DNA of 64,000 nucleotides. Origin: Smittia aterrima. Its lineage: Eukaryota > Arthropoda > Insecta > Diptera > Chironomidae. Below are positions 48,674 through 59,800 of the stretch, one piece after another. A program made the position numbers and the translations under genes. The stretch lies in the NCBI GenBank assembly GCA_033063855.1, contig CP093829.1, positions 320,243 through 384,242 on the forward strand, read 5' to 3'. Position 1 is the stretch's first letter. Every line of letters begins with the position of its first letter. Under the pieces are notes generated by a model that worked only from the letters and a program-made list of their open reading frames with translations, made no database searches and was not told the origin of the DNA.

Positions 48674-51600
48674 ATGCATAGCGAAGACGATGATTTCAAA
48701 TTACCTATTGCGTTCAAAAACAGAGGACTTGGCAAACGCACAGAACTGGTGCTTGCGGATTTAATGAAAAATTGGAGACTAAAATCTCAAAAGGAACGAG
48801 TGAGTTTCTTAGCAAATAGATCAGTTGACAACTTTCGATATTTTTTTATTACAGATGAAGACGGTTTCAGTTGCGCTTGTCCTGTGTTTGAATGTTGGAG
48901 TTGACCCACCGGATCTTGTTAAAACAGATCCTTGTGCAAGATTAGAATGCTGGTTCGGTAAGTTGCAATTCAAGTTTTTATTCAACCTTTGACATTCAAT
49001 GTAAACATCTTTTAGATCCACAATCTGTTGCTCCTCAGAAAGCACTCGAGCTTATAGGATCATCGCTACAGAAGCAATATGAGAGATGGCAACCAAAAGC
49101 TCGTTATAAGCAGTCACTAGATCCTACCGTAGATGATGTTAAAAAGTTGTGCATTTCTCTTCGACGCAATGCTAAAGAAGAGCGAGTTTTATTTCATTAC
49201 AATGGACATGGTGTTCCTCGACCCACACAAAATGGAGAAATTTGGGTCTTCAATCGAACATATACGCAGTACATACCGCTTTCCATTTATGACCTTCAAA
49301 CTTGGATGGGAGCGCCATCAATCTACGTCTGGGATTGTTCAAACGCTGGAGTCATTGTAAACTCATTTAACAACTTTGCGGAACAACACGAGCAGGAACA
49401 AGCTGCGGCCCAACTTCAACCACCTGCTGCAAATCGTGGAGTATCGCCATCTGGGCAAGCAACTGCTTCAAATGCATCAACTGCTGCTTCAACTTCGTCT
49501 ACATCGCAGCAATCTTACAAAAATTGTATTCAACTCGGAGCTTGTTCAGCTGATCAGATTCTACCAATGAATCCAGATCTACCAGCAGATTTATTCACAT
49601 CTTGTTTAACGACACCAATCAAAACCGCCTTAAAATGGTTCTCGATGAGACCAACATCGAAACTCGTGCCACACGTCACGTACGAGATGATTGAAAATAT
49701 TCCTGGAGTGCTAAACGATCGACGAACGATGTTGGGAGAACTTAATTGGATATTTACCGCCATTACAGACACGATCGCTTGGAATACGTTGCCTCGTGAA
49801 TTGTTTCAGACGCTCTTTCGACAAGATCTGCTTGTTGCGAGCTTATTCAGAAACTTCCTACTCGCTGATCGCATTCTGAGATCGTATGATTGCACTCCAG
49901 TCTCGTCGCCAGCATTGCCTCAAACTTTTAGGCATCCGATGTGGGCAGCTTGGGATCTTGCCTTAGATGTCGCTTTATCGCAGTTACCAGAAATTCTCGC
50001 CAATAAGAAAACATATTCGAACTCTCCATTTTTCGAGGAACAACTAACAGCTTTCCAAGTATGGCTTGAAGGCAATCCTGATCAAGCAAATCCACCAGAG
50101 CAACTACCAATCGTTCTTCAGGTTTTACTATCGCAAGCTCATCGAATCAGAGCTCTTGAGCTTCTAGAAAAATTCCTCGATATTGGTGGATGGGCTGTAA
50201 ATCTTGCTCTTAATGTTGGAATTTTCCCGTATGTGCTACGCCTACTTCAAAGCCCAGCGATTGAGCTCAGGCCTTATCTTGTGTTCATTTGGGCGAAGAT
50301 TTTAGCAGTCGATTATGTAAGTCATTAAAAATGTCATTACGAATGCAAATTAATTAATAAATTCATTTCAGACCTGTCAAGTTGATATCGTTCGCGAGTC
50401 TGTCGACACTTACTTCCTCAACGCTCTTCAAGATACCGCAACTATATTCAGCAAGTTCGATTGCCGAACATTTGCAGCTTTTGTTCTCGCTAGCATCGTC
50501 TACAAATTTGAGCTAGGACAAACTAACGCTTTGAAGGGACAATTGGTGTCGATATGTCTTGAACAAATTAATGACCCAAACCCTCTTCTAAGGAAATGGT
50601 TCGCAATCTGTTTAGGAAATTTATGGCAAAACTTTGAAGATGCAAGATGGTCGGGGGCTCGTGATTTAGCTTACGAGAAACTTTACACACTTCTAAAAGA
50701 TCCAGTTCCTGAAGTTCGTGCTGCTACTGTGTACGCTCTTGGTACTTTCATTAGTTCAACATTGGAAAGAACAACACAAGCAAATGATTTGGATCGGCAA
50801 ATTGCAATGCACATGCTCGAATGTGTCTCGAGTGATATGAGTCCTTTGGTCAGAATGGAGCTTGTCGCTGCACTTCAATGGATTATTAAACTTTTTGACA
50901 ACAATTTCGCGGAGGTTTGCCTTCGCGAAGACTCGCAGTTCAACGGAAATATTACACTAGACGCTCACATACGAGATGGATCTTGGAAAAGAGGTACAAC
51001 GAAAATGAAAACAGTGCTTAGTGAAAAGAATTTACAGGGATTGGACCGAATTCACATTCATGGATCGGGAATCATCTCAACGAGTATTCACTCAAAACTG
51101 TGGGCAGGAATTGTAAATTTGTCACGTGATCCTTGTCCGGATGTTGCACTAATGGGAAGTAAAGTAACAGAATACGTTCGTCAGATGGCTGCAGAAATAT
51201 CGCCTCATGTAAATGTTCCCATGGCGAGGGAAGTGATTGTTGACAGAATGCCATCGTCAGGCGGTTCTAACAGTTTACCGCCTTCACCAAACACACGAAA
51301 TATTCATCAATTTATGAGCAATTCGCATTCTGGCTCCTCAGCTCGGCTTAGTGAATCATCGGGTAGTGGAGTTACAAGAACCGCACATGCTCACAAACTT
51401 AGAGTGCCAATAGTGAAAACGAACTTTGTCGAATGGGAGATCGCGTCGATGGCTAAACCTCTCAAGTACGTGACGAATCCAAAGTTACGCAGGGACGATC
51501 AGTTTGCAATTGAAATAATGGAAAGAAAAAAGCGTTTTGCGAGAAACGAAAAGATTCGAATAGAAGCTGAGAAACAACAGCGACTTGCCGTATTTCACAA

Positions 51601-52769
51601 TTTAAAGAACCAAACTTTCATCGGTAAAACTACAATGACTCCAAGCATCGTAAAATTGCACCCGTATGAGCAACAAATAGTGGTTGCTTACCTCGATCGA
51701 ATCATGCTTAACGATTGGGCTTTCAACGTTTCTACGTTACTCTCGCCAATGCTAGCCGGCTCAACAAATATCAGTCACCACTCAGCAACGATCCAAACAA
51801 CTCCCAACTCAGGAAAGAAGATGTCAGTAGCCTCACCTCCATCATCATCACTTAGGGTCTCGAGCATTCAGTTCATGAACGCTCATGATCGAGGACTTAT
51901 TCTGGCCGGATACGATGATGGAAGCGTCCGCATTTGGAACAACGGTCTTGGCAACCAAAGCAATAAAATTCCTGCAGAAGGAACTCTTGTGACAGCTTTT
52001 CAAGCTTTAGACGATCAACCGAGTAGAAGTTCCAGATTCTTTGGACTTCAAACTGCTTGGCACCAAAGTACGCAAACAATTTTCGTTGGAGGAGAATCGA
52101 GATTCCTTCGTTTGTGGGATGCAGAAAGAGAACTTCGAGTTCAAGATATTCAAACAGGCTCAGACTTTCCTATCTCTCACATTAGCTGTGCGCCTAATGC
52201 TTTATTCGCTGTTGGTTTTAGTGATGGCTGCATTCAAATTTTTGATCGACGTGCACCACCAAATGAGAGTAGAATTATGACGTATCGAGAGCATAATCAT
52301 CCTCTACTAACGATTTGTTTAAGAAATGATTGTGAAAGTCTAGTTTCTGGATGGTGAGATGATTTATTTTCAACCTTGTGACCATTATTACATTGTTTGA
52401 TTATTATTTTTAGCTCCAACGGAGACATCAGGCTCTTTGATATTCGGAACAGAACTTCAGTACAAAACTGGTCCGCGGGAACTGATGTCACATCAATTTC
52501 CGTGCATGCAAGCGCTGACGTCATAGCTTGGTGAGATCATTTCTTTTAAGTTTAATCTTGAAAATTATCAAATTCTCGTTTCTAGTGCGGGTCAATATAT
52601 CACAATTCATGGCCTTGATGGAGCACAAATCAGTACAATCCAGTGTCACGAAGGCTTCATGGGATCGAGAATTGGTCAGACGTCTTGTCTCTCGTTCCAT
52701 CCACACAAAGTTAGTCTTGCAGCTGGATTCGTTGACAACCACGTCTGCATTTTTTCAAACGAGAAATAA
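48674..52769 (+). CDS. raptor: Raptor, regulatory-associated protein of mTOR
   Basis: Exons: 48674-48799, 48855-48957, 49016-50316, 50372-52353, 52414-52530, 52586-52769; all in frame, 1270 residues. Raptor is the scaffold of mTORC1; it recruits substrates through their TOS motifs and binds Rag GTPases at the lysosome. Seen here: the raptor N-terminal caspase-like (RNC) domain with LFHYNGHGVPRPT and WDCSNAGVIV (nt ~48855-49540), interrupted by a Gln/Ala/Ser-rich insert (nt ~49380-49520); HEAT-type helical repeats (nt ~49900-51130, e.g. DPVPEVRAATVYALGTF); a Ser-rich linker; and a WD40 propeller (nt ~51840-52766). The start is taken at 48674 (MHSEDDDF); an in-frame ATG ten codons upstream at 48644 is an alternative. 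AATAAA occurs at the stop (52765), at 52901 and at 53016. Confidence 0.96.
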
Positions 52770-52786
52770 ATCAAACTACAAACAAA

Positions 52787-53008
52787 ATGCGATCGCAAGG
52801 AGTGACGAGATTCGAACAGTTAAATCTACTTTTATTGAGACAAAACCAGAGCTTGTTGCTCAAGACGAAGCTTTTCCGTACACTTCAAGCCCTGCACAAA
52901 AATAAATTTAAGGAACAATTTTTAAAACCTGACTTAAAAGTTGATCAATTTAAGAGAGAAATATTGATTTCAAACAATCCTTTTGTGTGGCGCAAATGTA
53001 TAAAGTAG
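52787..53008 (+). CDS. 73-codon open frame just after raptor, doubtful
   Basis: It begins 17 bases after the raptor stop and ends 7 bases before an AATAAA (53016). The product would be Lys/Leu/Gln-rich and amphipathic-looking (RFEQLNLLLLRQNQ near the start, FVWRKCIK at the end). No family is recognised. It could be a real small protein made from the raptor transcript or its own, or a chance frame in the raptor 3' UTR; I lean slightly to chance. It is antisense to the likely 3' UTR of adrift. Confidence 0.2.
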   Translation: MRSQGVTRFEQLNLLLLRQNQSLLLKTKLFRTLQALHKNKFKEQFLKPDLKVDQFKREILISNNPFVWRKCIK

Positions 53009-53029
53009 AAAATGAAATAAATTGAAAGC

Positions 53030-55118
53030 TCATCGGTTACTTATGCAGAGATAAAACGAGCAAAACTTTAAACAAATGTGATTATTATAATCAGTGACTG
53101 TCTTGTAGAACTGTGGGCTGAGTGAGAAGAGTTGCTTGGTATCACAGATGCCTAGAAGAGTTCGCTCTGTTGCTTGGTAATGTGCGATCGTGTTTATTAA
53201 AAACTTCAAACTCTCTTTCCCGTTGGGTTTAAATAATTTAAAGCTGATTACTCCAGAATTCCGTTCCAGTTGAACTTGGTCAAAGACGAAGAGCGCAAGA
53301 AACAGCACAACGCCTACCAAGAATTGAGTGAATCTAAAAGAAGAACATTAAATAAATGAATTTTTTAATTTAAAATTTAAACTTACAGTGGAAGTCCAGA
53401 GACGATAAAAGTTTCGAAATCATTTATAAGAAGAAAATCCAAAAGTTCTCTTACAACTTCTTTTTCGTACGAATTGTATGAATTAGTTTTGAAAAAGTAA
53501 TCAATCTCGATTTCGAATTTATTTCCATCAACGACGTTGATTTTCTTTCCTTTGTATTCTTGTCTCGTCGTTTCATAAAATGCTCGGACTTCAATTAAAT
53601 ATTTGACTAGTGATACGAGAAGAAATTTGCTACTGAGAACTTTTTGAATTGGACGACCTTGAACACATTTGATGAAAGTGCTTGGATCAGCCTCTAGCTT
53701 TTGAAGACGGAGAACACTGCAAGATGAACTCATAGAGCTATCAGAAATGACATCACAAAAGTGTTTTAATCTATCGATTAAGACTTGTTGCTGGTCGATG
53801 CGACTCAATTGATGGAAAATCATCCTCTCGCTGTGTGACCCAGAGTGCACTCGAACATTTAGATTAAGATCATTGTTGAGTTGGAGACCGTGTAAAAGCT
53901 TCTGTTCTTCTTTTATCCGATCCATTTTATACAAATTCACAAACTCTTCCACCAACAGTTGCTTCATCCTCCTAATCCAATCGTTCTCAAGTTTTTCATA
54001 TCTTTTAAACATTCGAATGTTTCCTTCGATCACAGCTACTTGTTGATTCATGAAGAATCTCGCAGCTTCAACCACTTGAGTGATAAATTCTTCAGGAATC
54101 GCATCAAGAGGAAGCAGCGATTTTGAGTCGTCTTTAAAATTATTAATCATTTTCTCGATGAGTACTTCTGAGACACTTTCTTTTTTAAATCCGATGCCGA
54201 TGACATAAACTTCAGAGTTTCCTTCTTTGCTCGTAGCTGGCTTGAATATGTGAAGTTCTTCGAAGCAACAGTTGAGAACATAAAGCATTGCAATCGACGA
54301 AGTCTCGTAGAAGGTGAACAACTTGATTAGCATTGATCCTTTATCCGCTAGAATCGCGAGACTGACAATGAACTCAGCCAAGTGAAGCTTTGAAACGAAT
54401 TCCTCTTGGTTCTCAGGTTGATCAAGACAATCGATTGAACCATCGCCAGTGACAAGATTTACTTCGCCAAGAGATTTACAATAACTAACAAGCGATCTAA
54501 TGTTTCCTTCTTGAAGAATATCGCCATCGTAGTCATCTCCAAATATCCAATTCTCAAGCGTATGCGATATAAGACGATCGTCAAGAATCGTGTTGCTAAT
54601 TGAGTTTGCTTCATAATAAGGATTCAAGGTAGATGCTCGCCATCGAAACTAAAAGGTCATTTTTAGTTTTGAAATTGAAGTCTTTAAGAGAAACTCACCT
54701 CAACGTCAGGATGATGAAGCTTCAAATAATGATTGAGTGCTGCGATAAAAGCGCCTGGTGCTTCACAGAGATGAACGGATTGGAAAACTTTATCTGAGCT
54801 TTGAAGTCTAACCATCGGATAAGCGCTGATACATTCAAAGAACTTTGCAAAAGCTTGTGTCACAAACTCGCAATGAAATTCGTTCTTTAAATGTTGAAGT
54901 ATTTGCTGAGCTGGATTTCTATTTCTCGTATGGCGAGACCATTCTTCAATTTGAAAATCATTTAACTTTGACTTGACATGATTAAGAATTGACTTAATAA
55001 CTTGAAGCCCTTGATGCTTCTGAACTCCTGATGAACTGAAGAAAACTTCTTCCGGGGGCAGTTGACACTCATTGCTCTTAAATTTAAACTTTTTGTTAAA
55101 ATATTTGCCCGCCGACAT
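53030..55118 (-). CDS. aft: Cap-specific mRNA 2'-O-methyltransferase 2 (CMTR2 / adrift)
   Basis: Minus-strand exons 5' to 3': 54699-55118, 53387-54648, 53030-53333; in frame, 661 residues. An FtsJ/RrmJ-type domain with the SAM-binding HLCEAPGAFI (116-125), FRWRASTLNPYY (141-152) and a putative K-D-K triad: Lys92, Asp209 (in LVTGDGSID) and Lys249 (in MLIKLF). The 40-residue D-K spacing agrees with human CMTR2. The enzyme methylates the ribose of the second transcribed nucleotide (cap2). The second half matches the family's inactive C-terminal region less clearly. The last exon opens with a hydrophobic stretch (FLVGVVLFLALFVF). A minus-strand AATAAA at 52831-52836 lies about 195 bases past the stop, under the raptor 3' end. 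It is head-to-head with the SDR gene. Confidence 0.9.
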
Positions 55119-55594
55119 TGTTTTGATTCAATTTTCATTTCGTTTTCAAAGTTTATGGAATGAAATGAAATTGAATTTTCGGAAATTTGAGACTTTTTCT
55201 GGGAAACTTTTATGATTTCTTTGAAATTATTGTTTTTTCTTTAAAAATAATTAATTTAATTTATTTGGGAAATAATTTAGCTAAACTTTTATAAAATAAA
55301 ATGATTCAAAGAGAAATAAATTTTAAACTACAAAAACTTTTACTTTCATTAATCACGAAAAGCTATGAGTTAAAGAAATTCAATATTTTTCTCACCACGT
55401 GATATTTTGATTGCATTAAGTCATTCACATGATTCACTCAAAACAAACAGAATGCATGTCGCCGGCTCGAAGACATGCGCAGAAATGTTCAACACTCGAA
55501 CGCATTTCCTCGAAATCTTTGTCGTGAAAGGGTGGAGAAAATTTAATCTCGTAGTAAATTCTTGTTGCGCGCTTTAAAGTGAAATTGAATCAGG
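55119..55594. promoter_or_regulatory. Shared upstream region of adrift and the SDR gene
   Basis: 476 bases between divergent starts. It contains a canonical E-box CACGTG at 55396-55401, about 200 bases upstream of the SDR start. No TATA box is obvious. Confidence 0.5.
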
Positions 55595-56879
55595 ATGCTC
55601 TTTAAAGACAAAGTTTGCATTGTTACTGGAGCGGCTGTCGGATTGGGTCGAGCTTTCTGCGAGCAACTCTTGAAGCAAGGAGCTTTCGTAAGGAAAAATG
55701 AACTGAAAGCTTAATTGAAAATGAGTTCATCGTCTACAACAATATTTCAGATTTCCATCTTCGATCTAGACTCGGATGCCGGGGAACTTTGTTGTGTGTC
55801 CTTGCAGCAACAGTTTGGCAAGAATCGAGTTATCTTTTGCCATTGCGATGTCACTGATTATTCGCAGTTCGAAGGTGTGAAAAATCAATAAACCGTCGTT
55901 GTTCGCTAAGTGGCTTTTAAGTAAATGTTTTTGTCTACAGAATCATTTCACATGACGAAGGACACGTTCGGTCGACTCGACATTCTTGTCAACAACGCGG
56001 AAATAAGAAATGACAAATTTTGGGAACTCGAGACCGATGTTAATCTCAACGGAATCATACGAGGAACTCTTCTTGCATATCAGTTCATGTCAAAGGACAA
56101 AGCTCACGGTGGAACTATACTCAACATTGGATCGTCTTGCAGCGTAAAACCGTTTCTCTCTTCCCCGATTTACACAGCAACCAAACATGCAGTGATGGGA
56201 TTAACAAAAGCTTATGGGGTGAGTTAGTGTCATAATTGAAATAAAGTAGTAAAAATTTTATTGTTCAATATTAAATTAAGCTAAATCTTAATTTAATTAA
56301 AACTTTATCTACCCCCTTTCGAAACAAATGTGAATTTGAAACATGTTGAAATCGGAATTTGCTTTTGATTGTATTTTGTCAAGCAGTCAACACACTCTTA
56401 TTCAGCTCTTGTAGTCTAGTGGTTATGATGCAGCTTTCACACGGCTGAGGTCTCCGGTTCGAACCCGGACAAGAGCATTGGAAAATGTTGATATCTTTTT
56501 TTTATTTCTTTTTGATAGGATCAATATCATTATAACTTAACGGGGATTCGCGTTATCGGCTATTGCGTTGGCCCAACTGAATCCGATTCCTTAGCTCACA
56601 ATCGACATAACAATAACACGCCAAACCATGAACGAGCAAGGAAAATTGATATGCACGGAATCATTTACCAAAAGTATGGACCGAAGAAGATAAAAGCTAT
56701 TCGGCTTTCATTTCACAGTTCAATAACTTTCAATTCTTTCTTTCCCTTTTTTTCTCAGATTGGACCATGTAGCAAGAGAAGCGATTCCAATTCTGCTCAA
56801 TGCACCATCCGGGAGCCTCTGGCTCGTCATGAATGACGAGAAGCCCAGGGAAATGCCGTATTCGAGTGAAGTCTTCTAA
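55595..56879 (+). CDS. Short-chain dehydrogenase, 15-hydroxyprostaglandin dehydrogenase-like
   Basis: Exons: 55595-55687, 55751-55874, 55941-56218, 56519-56673, 56759-56879; in frame, 256 residues, a classical SDR size. The NAD(P)-binding TGAAVGLG is at 11-18 and an acidic FDLD follows the second strand, favouring NAD. The FGRLDILVNNA block is at 82-92. The family tetrad is Asn107, Ser137, Tyr150 and Lys154 (YTATK). It resembles the 15-PGDH branch, which in insects has expanded into many alcohol- and hydroxy-acid dehydrogenases; the substrate is unknown. The usual NNAG is NNAE here. Intron 3 (56219-56518) contains a tRNA gene on the same strand. AATAAA is at 57087. It is probably soluble and cytosolic, with no signal peptide. 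Confidence 0.9.
56405..56477 (+). tRNA. tRNA-Val (anticodon CAC), inside an SDR intron
   Basis: 73 nt with all seven acceptor pairs (GCTCTTG / CAAGAGC) and discriminator A. Box A TAGTCTAGTGG and box B GGTTCGAACCC are intact. The anticodon stem CAGCT/GGCTG ends in a T-G pair and closes the loop TTCACAC, the same loop as valine CAC tRNAs. The D-stem has one T-T mismatch (positions 13-22). A run of seven Ts follows within about 25 bases. Read one step differently the sequence hints at a Glu TTC tRNA, but that stem does not pair. The acceptor stem differs from the GTTTCCG that I recall for common insect valine tRNAs. Confidence 0.85.
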
Positions 56880-59800
56880 ATTGAAGCTTTCAATTATATC
56901 TTGACTCCTCGATCGATCCGGCGAAGCTTCCGATAAAAGCTTGTGGAATTCTTTTTATATCCCTTGATGTCGGTGGCATCTGAAACTCACAACTTTTCAA
57001 CCGCAAACTCCTTAATGCATTGCATAAACATAAACATTTTATGCTTTTTCAATGTTCTTTCTTTTGATACAATGTTTTCATAAGTAAATAAATGTCTTTA
57101 TACTCGCTTCATAACTCGTTGGTGTTTATTCGTTTCGTGGAAATTGCGATTAGATTTGAAATTATTTCAATTGAGCGTACTTTTCACTTGGCGGCTAATA
57201 AACATCGACTAACTGACAGGAACAAATAAAATTATTGTGGTGATTTATGCAATCAAAAACTTTTCTCATTTTATTCGTAATTTGTTTATCTTTGTAATTG
57301 GAAGAGAGTAAAAAGGTGAAGCGATTTATTTTCGTGCGCAATAAAATTCTAATAACATTCCGCACTCACGATTACTTTAATAAGGTTTTAACCATTAGAA
57401 GATTAATAAGCAGAGGTGAGAATGAAAATAAAAGAATCAGGTAATGGATTGTTCTGTTTGTGCAATCAGCGTTAATGTTGTTGATGAAATCTCAAGGTAA
57501 AGTGCGAGACTAACACGAGCTTCGTACAGAATTTACTTTGAGAAATGATTCCGAATGAATTGCTTCAAGAATTTTCGATGGGCGCGTACGATGATAAATG
57601 AGTTCGTCCATCGATCAACATAAAATTTATCGTTCCGTTCTAAGGTTTGCTCGTTTTCGCGACGCACCGAGGAGAAGGGTCGAAGAGGTTTCTTCTAAAG
57701 AAAAATAAAAGTTTCAAGCAACTGTTGGCTTTCAAATAAAGACATCAAAAGCTTTCGAAGGTTTTTTCGTGAACGAAACGAAAATAAAAAATATAAAAAT
57801 ATAAATAAACGTCTACGTGATCTGATTGTTGATTGAAATTCCTCTCAGTGTGCTTAACGTGAAAATATTCCTTTCTCCCTTGGTTTCTTTCTGTTTTGAA
57901 TGTAAGCGAGCGATGTATGAAAAGTGTTTGGCCCGAGTCGAACCTCAACATTGGAATCGTGATTGCATCGGAATCTAACAGCAATAATCTCTTGGAAAAG
58001 GAAAATGAGGAAAAAGAAACAATTTTACGTCCGACAGAAGGAAGAAAAACTTCGAGTTTGAAAAATATCTTCAACATTTTACGTTTCGCTCATAAATATC
58101 AGAAAGTTATTATATGAGCTGCTAGAAGCATGAAACGACGGAGATTTGAATTCCATTTGCCATCTCCTTGTTCAACATTTATGGTCGCTTGATGGCATCT
58201 ATGTGAATGAAAATCATCCGAAACTTTTATTTTCCAATCGAGACAGGTTTTCCACTTTGTAGTCTTCTTTTACTTTTATGGTGACTCTCTTTGGATCTTT
58301 TCTCCCCCCAATTTGATAAGAAGCTAAACTTTAAGATGCCTAAATCATCCTCGATTATTTTTCCGAGAAAATGAAAAATTTACGATTCAATTGGGGTTTC
58401 TGAATTCCTTCATTCTTTCGAGAGTCCCTCCGATGAGAGAAGCATCTTTCAATTTCTAGGAAGCATTCATGTCAACTTGTTGTATAAAGGTTATTGACAG
58501 AATTAACTTGACAAGGAATAAATTTCAACTCAAATGAGTTTCGATAGCAACTCTCGTTGGGAATTGTCAAGAGTTTTCTGGTCTTTCAAGGTAGACAATC
58601 AAGTGGAAGACAATTCAATAGAAACTGCAGTCTCAATGAGGAACATGCATGAACAATCATAGAAATAAATTTATTTGATGAGACGATTGATTGCAGTCTT
58701 TTGAAAATCAGGAAGTCAGTTCGAGCAGAATTTCACGCATTGTTTAAGAAGAACCTGAATGTAAACCCAAACAACAAACAAATGCATGAGCTTTTAATTA
58801 GGGAAATGAAGCAGAGTGCCGTCCCGGCCCGTCCTAGGTTTTTGCAGCAAAGATTGTTGTAATGGTTGATTGGTAATGGTCACGCAATCGGCCTAATCTC
58901 GAAAAAAGCCGATCTTGTAATTAGAATTTCGTTAATGGCTATTACGCTATTGTGGAAATTCTTTGGACGAAAGATTAGAGTGCGTCGACGATGTTAGTTC
59001 ATCAAACTAAACGAGCAAGCGAGTAAATTAATGAAAGGGGAAATGAAAGATAAACGCGTTCATAAAAATGGTAATTCGCTCATGAATCTTGGAATGCCAG
59101 ACCCTCGTTGTTTACGACTGCCTGTTGAAGTCTACGATAATGCATGACAGTGAAATCTTCGTGTTTTCTGACATTAAACATGACTTGAACTCACTCGTGG
59201 GGGAACAATAAGTTAAGGTTTGCACTCTTAGCAGAAGGTTTGTCTCCAGTAACAATCCTGCTAACAAATGTCATAAGGATCCAATGAATATTTAAATTAA
59301 TTGCTTGCTTTGAAATGTTTTGAGCTTACTGCAGCTCAGAATTATCCTCTTGAGTCGTCAAGGGCACTTCACTTTGTACGGTGATAACCATCCGCGCTTT
59401 CAACACAAAAAAAAGCAAACTTTTCACTCGTTCGTCTTCGTTCATTTTTATCGTCGTCTGCTTCACGTTTAACTGCGACGTTTAATGAAAATTCCAACAT
59501 TTTATAAAGAGAAAAGTTAAAATCTTCTTTAATTTTGATACTTGATAGTTAAACGACGACCCAGCTAAGCGACGTTCCTGGAAAGCTTTAGCAAAGGCTC
59601 TGAATAATTTATTTTCTCTAGAATTGCGTAAGCTGAATGAACAGATGGTGAATTATGTCGTTCAATTAACCCCCGGAGCACATAAGACGACGCAATAAAT
59701 AAATCTAAATAAGATTTAATCTTGGATTCATTTCCAAATGTGTCATTAATTGGCTGGGGCTGTTCATCAACCGTGCTGTCTGTCGCACACCAAAGAAAGG

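Noticed and set aside
53387..54627. Ending adrift at the in-frame TAA after exon 2
   Set aside because: The TAA is part of a GTAAGT donor; splicing to 53333 keeps a further 100 codons open, so the longer form is preferred.
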